Below, in pieces: positions 1 through 4,632 of a stretch of 6,485 nt of DNA (its first letter is position 1; the number at the start of each line of letters is the position of its first letter). The stretch is from an uncultured Clostridia bacterium (GTDB lineage Bacteria > Bacillota > Clostridia > Christensenellales > Borkfalkiaceae), in the NCBI GenBank assembly GCA_934273135.1, contig CAKQSU010000071.1:1-6485 (forward strand), in the 5' to 3' direction. The position numbers were made by a program, and so were the translations under genes. The notes below the pieces were generated by a model that made no database searches, was not told the DNA's origin, and was given only the letters and a program-made list of their open reading frames with translations.

Positions 1-1
1 G

Positions 2-967
2 GTGAGGCTCGTTTCAAGAGGTAATTATCATACCGAACAGCTCGAAAATATCTTAAAGCCGCGCACGATAGACGCCGACGGACCTATGGGGTTCAGCGTG
101 TTTATGGGCGACCCGTCCGTTTACGACACTTGTTTTTATGCTTCCGAATGCGTTCTCGGCGCGACCTTTAACGTCGAAATCGCCAAGGAAACGGGCGTTA
201 TGATAGGCAACGAAAGCCTCGTCGGGTATGAAAACGGCGACGGAAGAACGTATTCGGGCTGGTATGCGCCCGCCATGAACATTCACCGTTCGCAGTTCGG
301 CGGCAGAAACTTCGAGTATTATTCCGAAGACCCCGTTTTGTCGGGAAAAATGGCGACGGGAGTTGTTAAAGGCGCAGCCGAAAAGGGCGTTTACGCCTAT
401 TGCAAGCACTTCGCTTTAAACGACCAGGAAACCAACCGCGACACTACCGGGCTTGTAACCTGGGCGGATGAGCAGACCATGCGCGAAGTTTACTTTAAGC
501 CTTTCGAAGAAGTCGTAAAAACAGGCAAAACCACGGCTATGATGTCGGCGTTCAACCGCATAGGCGGAACGTGGGCGGGCGGAAGCTATCCGCTTCTCAC
601 TTCGCTTTTGCGTGAAGAATGGGGCTTTAAAGGCGTTGTAATAACCGATTATAACCTTACGCCGTATATGAACGTCGACCAGATGATTCGTGCCGGCGGC
701 GACCTGAATTTAAGCGCGGGCAAAGATTTTAAAGACGTCGATTCCGCAGTTGCGGTTACTTCCTTGCGCCGCGCAAGCAAGAACGTTTTGTACGCCGTTG
801 CGAACAGCAATGCTATGAACGGACTCGGAGAAGGCGTAAGAATAAGCTACAACAAAGCGGTGTGGGAGATAATCTTAATCGTTTGCGATTGCGTTTTGTT
901 CCTCGCTCTCGCCGCGTGGGGGCTTGTCGCTTTCCGGGTGTTTTCAAAAGGCAAAAAAACCGCTTGA
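2..967 (+). CDS. GH3 beta-glycosidase, C-terminal catalytic part, membrane-anchored (5' truncated by window)
   Basis: This is the catalytic (beta/alpha)8 barrel of a glycoside hydrolase family 3 enzyme, a retaining exo-acting beta-glycosidase. The family hydrolyses terminal beta-linked sugars from oligosaccharides; the sugar specificity cannot be read here. Numbering from the first visible codon, I see DGP at 26-28, GRNFEYYSEDP at 101-111, KHF at 135-137 followed by NDQETNR (140-146), MSAFNRIGG at 181-189, and ITDY with the expected nucleophile Asp216. The C-terminus has a hydrophobic helix (about 290-311) and a basic tail (RVFSKGKK), which predicts a membrane anchor with the tail inside and the enzyme outside. 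The barrel lies at the C-terminus with no GH3 C-terminal domain after it, so this is the permuted GH3 type. The missing 5' part should carry the acid/base domain, as in the paralogue at 1616-4630. The GTG at position 2 is almost certainly an internal Val codon, not the start. Family assignment is secure; substrate is unknown. Confidence 0.93.
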   Translation: MRLVSRGNYHTEQLENILKPRTIDADGPMGFSVFMGDPSVYDTCFYASECVLGATFNVEIAKETGVMIGNESLVGYENGDGRTYSGWYAPAMNIHRSQFGGRNFEYYSEDPVLSGKMATGVVKGAAEKGVYAYCKHFALNDQETNRDTTGLVTWADEQTMREVYFKPFEEVVKTGKTTAMMSAFNRIGGTWAGGSYPLLTSLLREEWGFKGVVITDYNLTPYMNVDQMIRAGGDLNLSAGKDFKDVDSAVAVTSLRRASKNVLYAVANSNAMNGLGEGVRISYNKAVWEIILIVCDCVLFLALAAWGLVAFRVFSKGKKTA

Positions 968-1004
968 TTTGCGGTTAATCGACTTATAGCCTAACTTTTC
1001 ACAT

Positions 1005-1041
1005 AAAAACCGTCTCAACCGTCAATGGTGGGGCGGTTTTT
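1005..1041 (+). terminator. Rho-independent terminator of the first GH3 gene
   Basis: AAAAACCG (1005-1012) pairs exactly with CGGTTTTT (1034-1041). The stem continues inward past one bulged T, through C1014-G1033, T1015-G1032 and C1016-G1031, one A/G mismatch, and A1018-T1029, C1019-G1028 and C1020-G1027, closing on a 6-base loop. The stem ends in a run of five T. It begins 37 bases after the stop codon. The A-run on the other arm means it could also act on the minus strand, although no minus-strand gene is visible. Confidence 0.8.
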
Positions 1042-1134
1042 GCTGAAATAAAAAACTTTTTCTTAAAATCGCCGATAAAAAGCGTTGTTTTGATACGCTC
1101 AAAAATAATCTTAAAACTATTTTTAAAAATGGTA

Positions 1135-1163
1135 TTGACAATGTGGATATGTTGTGTTAAGAT
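1135..1163 (+). promoter_or_regulatory. Strong sigma-A-type promoter with extended -10
   Basis: A perfect -35 TTGACA (1135-1140) is followed by a 17-base spacer and the -10 TAAGAT (1158-1163). A TGn extension (TGT, 1155-1157) lies directly before the -10. The 35 bases upstream are almost pure A/T and could be an UP element. Transcription would start near 1169-1171. This is about 445 bases upstream of the next start codon, and a terminator lies in between at 1430-1461, so the promoter may drive a separate short RNA or a long regulated leader. Confidence 0.75.
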
Positions 1164-1298
1164 ATAAGAAGTTAAAATGTTTTTCCGCAAAAAAAAGCGG
1201 CGAAAATGTTTATAACTTTACAACAAAATAGAGGATTTTTGTCCTCTCCTCCCGAAAAACAAGGGTTTTAGCGAAAAATGTCGATAACCCGTAAAATC

Positions 1299-1310
1299 GG
1301 GGGGGGGGGG
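1299..1310. repeat. Homopolymeric run of 12 G
   Basis: Twelve uninterrupted G residues sit in AT-rich non-coding DNA, about 130 bases downstream of the predicted transcription start. Runs of this length are prone to slipped-strand length change and to sequencing error, so the exact length should be treated as uncertain. In RNA the run is complementary, with G-U pairs allowed, to the pyrimidine tract at 1242-1253. Confidence 0.9.
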
Positions 1311-1429
1311 CACTTCTTTGAGTAAAAAAAACGCCGTTGGCGATTATTAAAATTTTGTGTAAAAAGCGAGATTTTGATAATGTGAAAAACGACAAACAAC
1401 GAAAAGGTCTTTCGTCGGAACGCTTAAAA

Positions 1430-1461
1430 AAGAAGTGTCGCAAGGGATTGCGTCGCTTTTT
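1430..1461 (+). terminator. Intrinsic terminator (attenuator or small-RNA 3' end) inside the leader
   Basis: Arms 1430-1443 and 1448-1461 form a 14-position stem closed by a GGGA tetraloop. It has eleven Watson-Crick pairs, two G-U pairs and one T/T mismatch (1438/1453). The GC-rich core is CGCAA/TTGCG, and the 3' arm ends in TTTTT (1457-1461). It lies 154 bases before the start codon of the second GH3 gene and follows no open gene. It therefore either ends a separate transcript from the promoter at 1135-1163 or attenuates transcription into the operon. Confidence 0.6.
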
Positions 1462-1486
1462 CAAGGCGTCGGGGAAAGTCTTTTTT

Positions 1487-1514
1487 TTGTTGTTGTCGGG
1501 TGAGAATTTATATT
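1487..1514 (+). promoter_or_regulatory. Possible second, weaker promoter for the GH3 operon
   Basis: TTGTTG (1487-1492), a 16-base spacer and TATATT (1509-1514, one mismatch to TATAAT) lie just downstream of the leader terminator. A start near 1520 would give a leader of about 95 bases. The -35 match is poor. This promoter would explain how genes 2 and 3 are expressed if the upstream transcript stops at 1461. Confidence 0.3.
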
Positions 1515-1590
1515 AAGTCGTAACGGAAATATTCCGCCGTTTAGCGCTTAAATAAATACGGCTTAACCTTGCCGCCGCTTCGTTAAGTCG
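1513..1590 (+). promoter_or_regulatory. Alternative-pairing segment upstream of the ribosome binding site
   Basis: The 8-mer TTAAGTCG occurs at 1513-1520 and again at 1583-1590, flanking its complement CGGCTTAA (1559-1566, with one G-U pair). The two copies therefore compete for one partner. The downstream pairing extends to nine pairs (1559-1567 with 1582-1590) around a 14-base loop and is followed by GTTTTC. A local hairpin CGGAA/TTCCG (1524-1528 with 1532-1536) and TTAAG/CTTAA (1513-1517 with 1547-1551) offer a further fold. The segment ends 13 bases before the Shine-Dalgarno, so folding could affect expression. The regulatory role is inference. Confidence 0.35.
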
Positions 1591-1603
1591 GTTTTCAAAA
1601 CTC

Positions 1604-1610
1604 AAGGAGG
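1604..1610 (+). promoter_or_regulatory. Ribosome binding site of the second GH3 gene
   Basis: AAGGAGG is a near-perfect Shine-Dalgarno with a 5-base gap to ATG 1616. It fixes that ATG as the start rather than the in-frame ATG at 1631. Confidence 0.9.
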
Positions 1611-1615
1611 TTAAT

Positions 1616-4600
1616 ATGAAAAAGAAAGGGATGAACAAGATTGTCAAAGTCGCTTTGAATTGTTTTTTCGCAGTACTTATATCCGTCGCCACGATAGTCG
1701 GCACGAATATAATGTACGTATTCGAAAACCAAATCAACTCGCAGCTTTCTCCGGCGATAATCGACAGGGAGGAGCTTGAAGTTTCAAGCGGCAACGGGCA
1801 AAAGCTGTCCGCAAGGATTGTGGAAGAGGGCGCAACGCTTTTACGCAACGAAGAAAACGTTCTTCCCCTCGACCGCGCAGCCGACAAGAAAGTCAACGTG
1901 TTCGGATGGCGGTCCATCGACTGGATTTACGGTTCGGTCGGGCAGAACGCTTCGGGCGGCGTAGTTCCCGAAGACAACGATATAGAAAAGAACATCGACA
2001 TTTACAAAGCGTTGAACGATTACGGCGTGCAGTACAACGAAAGTTTGCGTCAGGTTTACTTCAAGTTTAAGCAACCGAACCTTCAAAGCGCGAACTTAAG
2101 GGCGGTGCACATCAGTGCAGACACGCCTCTTTGCGAACCGAGCATAGACGATAAAACTTATTATTCCAACGAGGTACTCGAAAACGCCAAAAACTATTCC
2201 GAAACGGCGATAGTCGTTATAGGACGTATGGCGGGCGAGGGAATGGAGTGTTACACCACTCAGCCTAAGCGCGGACCGACGGGCGTTTCCGATACGACGA
2301 GGCATTATCTCGAAATCTCTACCGAGGAAGAAAAGCTTTTGACTTACGTCGGCGCGAACTTCAAAAAGGTTATAGTTTTGCTGAACGTTTCAAACCCCTT
2401 CGAATGCGGATTTTTGGAAACCATTCCCGGGCTTGACGCGTGCATGTACTTAGGATTTACGGGTACGCGCGCGTTGTCATCTTTGCCGAAGCTTTTATAC
2501 GGCGAAGTTTCTCCTTCCGGGCATACCGTGGACACTTTCGCTTACGATATGTTCACTAACCCCGCAAACATCTGGTCGGCTCAAAGCTACTCCGATTGGG
2601 GTATGGGTTACGAAGATTACGTAGAGGGTATATACGTAGGCTACCGTTGGTACGAAACGGCGGACAGCGTAGGCTATTGGAAGGACTATAAGCGTTCCGT
2701 CCCCGCAGGCGAACTTACGGGGTATAACGCAGTCGTTCAGTATCCGTTCGGTTACGGATTGAGCTATAACGAGTACGAATGGACGGTCGGTGACATATCG
2801 GTAGCTCCCGGCAGCGATATCGACGACAAAACGATAATAGAAATTCCCGTGACCGTCAAAAACAACGGCAAAGTGTCTGGAAGAGAGGTAATCGCGGCGT
2901 ACTTGACCGCGCCTTATACGGCGGGCGGAATAGAAAAGTCTTACGTTTCTCTCGTGGCGTTTACGAAAACGGAAGTCATCGAACCGGGTACTTCCACCGA
3001 GATAACGCTCACCGTGGACGCGGACGACTTCAAGTCTTACGACTGTTACGACAAAAACGGCAACGGCTTTAAGGGTTACGAACTTGAAAAAGGCGAGTAT
3101 TCCATAAAGCTTATGACCGATTCGCATAACGTAAAAAACGTAACTTACGGCGGTAAGGCGGGCGTTGCGGAATTCAAGTACAACGTCAAGGATACCGTTA
3201 AGATTGCTACCGATAAGGACACCGGCGCGGCGGTCGGCAACCTTTTCACCGGCGAGGACGCGATAGACAGCGTGCCTATCGATTCCGATTCAAAAGACGG
3301 CTCCTTTAAAGCCGATATCCCGTGGCTCACGAGAGGAGGTTTTTTAACCCTCGAAGAAATCACGGGAAAACACGTTCCGAGAAAAGCTAACCCCGACGCC
3401 ATAAAAGCGGCGGGCGGCGCGTACGACTTAAAGCAGGCGCAAGACTGGGACAACGCCACCGTTGACGCTTTCGGCGACCCCGTAAACCAAACGAAACCGA
3501 ACTGGGGCAAAAACAACGGTCTTAAGATTGCCGAAGGCAACACGATTACGGAATTCGGCGAAAAGTTAGGCGCGGACTACAACGCGCCCGAATGGCAAGA
3601 CTTACTCGACCAACTCACTATCGCGGACATAAAAACGCTTGTCAACCAGTATTACGGCACGAAACCCGTCGCTTCCATCGGCAAGCCGGAATTGGCAGAC
3701 CTCGACGGTCCGTCTCAGATAGCCGGCTTTATTTCGAGAACCAAACACGGCACGGGTTACCCGACGATGGTTACGATAGCTTCCACCTGGAACCCCAAGC
3801 TTGCGTATGAATTCGGCAAGTCCTACGGCGACGATATGAAGTCGCTCGGTATTTACGGAATCTGGGGCTGGGCGATAGACTCTCACCGTTCGGCGTTTTT
3901 CGGGCGTAACCACGAGTCTCCGTCCGAAGACCCGACCCTTGCCGGAACCATTATCGCAAACGCTTGCAAAGGGCTTAACACGAGGGGCAGATACGCCTTT
4001 ATCAAACACTTCGCGCTTTACGGCAGAGGCGGCAACAACAAATGGTGCAGCGAACAAGCGTTGAGAGAAATTCACCTTAAAGCTTTCAGAGAAGCTTTCG
4101 TGGACGGCGGCGCGCTCGGCGCAATGACTACTTATCAGGGTATCGGCGCGGAACACACCGAAACTTCCACCGCGCTTCTAACCGGCATTTTAAGAAAAGA
4201 ATGGAACTTCAAAGGCGCGATAACCACCGACTATATCGGTACCAACGCCTGGTGCGACGCAATACTCCGCGCGGGCGGAGACCTCGGCATGGGCGTTAAG
4301 CTCGACACGATTTCCGGAACGAATTATTCCGAAACTTCGACCGGGCGCTTGCAGAACAGACTGCGCGAAGTCGGTCACGAAGTTTTGTACATGTGGCTTA
4401 GAGCCGATTACTACGAAAAGCAGTATCTTAAAAACCCCGACGCGGGCGATACGTATATTTCTTCTTCGTCCATTAACGCGTGGGTATGGTGGAAGCCGTT
4501 TATGACGTGCGTAGACGTGACCATAATCACCGGTTGCGCGCTGTGGATAATCCTTATCGTAGTCGGCGCGTACGTGCCGGACGGTAAAACCGCAGAACCG

Positions 4601-4630
4601 ATAAGCGAAGGCGAGAACGGAGGGAATTGA
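1616..4630 (+). CDS. GH3 glycosidase-like protein, permuted domain order, two membrane anchors, altered active site
   Basis: This is a complete 1004-residue member of glycoside hydrolase family 3. Domains in order: basic N-terminus and membrane helix (about 9-35); GH3 C-terminal-type domain (about 60-390) with AGEGMEC, where Glu208 is the likely acid/base, YVEGIYVGYRWYET (335-348) and FGYGLSY (378-384); fibronectin-III-like domain (about 393-505); a linker with NLF (542-544) and WLTRGG (570-575); the catalytic barrel (about 650-930); and a C-terminal helix (about 962-985). Barrel motifs kept are DGP (697-699), GRN (763-765), EDP (771-773), KH (797-798) and TDY with nucleophile Asp872. Departures from the upstream paralogue are NFEYY to NHESP, NDQETNR to YGRGGNN after KHF, and AFN to TYQ (839-841). 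Both termini should be cytoplasmic and the enzyme extracellular. Specificity may be shifted or activity reduced; the sequence cannot decide. It is coupled to the next gene. Family assignment is secure; substrate is unknown. Confidence 0.95.
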   Translation: MKKKGMNKIVKVALNCFFAVLISVATIVGTNIMYVFENQINSQLSPAIIDREELEVSSGNGQKLSARIVEEGATLLRNEENVLPLDRAADKKVNVFGWRSIDWIYGSVGQNASGGVVPEDNDIEKNIDIYKALNDYGVQYNESLRQVYFKFKQPNLQSANLRAVHISADTPLCEPSIDDKTYYSNEVLENAKNYSETAIVVIGRMAGEGMECYTTQPKRGPTGVSDTTRHYLEISTEEEKLLTYVGANFKKVIVLLNVSNPFECGFLETIPGLDACMYLGFTGTRALSSLPKLLYGEVSPSGHTVDTFAYDMFTNPANIWSAQSYSDWGMGYEDYVEGIYVGYRWYETADSVGYWKDYKRSVPAGELTGYNAVVQYPFGYGLSYNEYEWTVGDISVAPGSDIDDKTIIEIPVTVKNNGKVSGREVIAAYLTAPYTAGGIEKSYVSLVAFTKTEVIEPGTSTEITLTVDADDFKSYDCYDKNGNGFKGYELEKGEYSIKLMTDSHNVKNVTYGGKAGVAEFKYNVKDTVKIATDKDTGAAVGNLFTGEDAIDSVPIDSDSKDGSFKADIPWLTRGGFLTLEEITGKHVPRKANPDAIKAAGGAYDLKQAQDWDNATVDAFGDPVNQTKPNWGKNNGLKIAEGNTITEFGEKLGADYNAPEWQDLLDQLTIADIKTLVNQYYGTKPVASIGKPELADLDGPSQIAGFISRTKHGTGYPTMVTIASTWNPKLAYEFGKSYGDDMKSLGIYGIWGWAIDSHRSAFFGRNHESPSEDPTLAGTIIANACKGLNTRGRYAFIKHFALYGRGGNNKWCSEQALREIHLKAFREAFVDGGALGAMTTYQGIGAEHTETSTALLTGILRKEWNFKGAITTDYIGTNAWCDAILRAGGDLGMGVKLDTISGTNYSETSTGRLQNRLREVGHEVLYMWLRADYYEKQYLKNPDAGDTYISSSSINAWVWWKPFMTCVDVTIITGCALWIILIVVGAYVPDGKTAEPISEGENGGN
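4619..4624 (+). promoter_or_regulatory. Ribosome binding site inside the end of the GH3 gene
   Basis: GGAGGG lies within the last codons of the GH3 gene, with GGAGG (4619-4623) 9 bases before ATG 4633 and 12 before the adjacent ATG 4636. The spacing favours 4633. The overlap with the upstream coding sequence points to translational coupling. Confidence 0.8.
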
Positions 4631-4632
4631 AT

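Larger units (their letters stand above)
1170..1461 (+). ncRNA. Candidate structured leader or small RNA (promoter to terminator, about 290 nt)
   Basis: This segment lies between a strong promoter and an intrinsic terminator and has no convincing reading frame. Possible helices seen by eye are: CCGC/GCGG around A8 (1185-1200); AGAGGA/TCCTCT (1230-1247); a long pyrimidine tract pairing with the G-run (1242-1255 with 1297-1310) enclosing GGGTT/AACCC (1263-1267 with 1286-1290); CGCC/GGCG (1332-1342); ACGAAA/TTTCGT (1399-1404 with 1410-1415); and the terminator stem (1430-1461). I recognise no known riboswitch or RNA family. It could be an independent small RNA, or the leader of the downstream GH3 operon with a conditional terminator. 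Short helices arise by chance in AT-rich DNA, so the call rests mainly on the promoter and terminator pair. Confidence 0.4.

Noticed and set aside
958..976. AACCGC/GCGGTT hairpin overlapping the stop codon of the first GH3 gene
   Set aside because: The stem has only six pairs and no T-run follows on the plus strand. It resembles a terminator only on the minus strand (seven T), where no gene is visible. The real plus-strand terminator is at 1005-1041.
1177..1215. Tiny plus-strand frame starting ATG 1177, a basic 12-residue peptide (MFFRKKKRRKCL)
   Set aside because: It begins only about 7 bases after the predicted transcription start, so there is no room for a Shine-Dalgarno. Its basic character comes from the A8 run. 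Leader-peptide function cannot be supported.
1278..1325. Short plus-strand frame of 15 codons running through the G12 tract
   Set aside because: The only upstream purine stretch (AAGGG at 1261-1265) is too far from the ATG, and the product would be a short Gly-rich peptide. The frame depends on the exact G-run length.
1324..1342. CGCC/GGCG mini-hairpin next to eight A, terminator-like on the minus strand
   Set aside because: The stem has four pairs with a 3-base loop, and there is no minus-strand gene to terminate. It is likely chance.
1210..1464. Minus-strand open frame (84 codons) across the leader
   Set aside because: It reads the G-run as a proline stretch in low-complexity Lys/Phe/Arg-rich sequence, with no domain, and it runs against the promoter and terminator of the plus strand.
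2495..3127. Minus-strand open frame (210 codons) opposite the second GH3 gene
   Set aside because: It lies entirely inside the GH3 C-terminal and fibronectin-like coding region. Composition is biased and no motif or ribosome binding site is evident.
3331..3339. GAGAGGAGG Shine-Dalgarno-like sequence inside the second GH3 gene
   Set aside because: No start codon lies at a suitable distance downstream and the GH3 frame continues without a break, so it is a coincidence of Arg-Gly-Gly codons.
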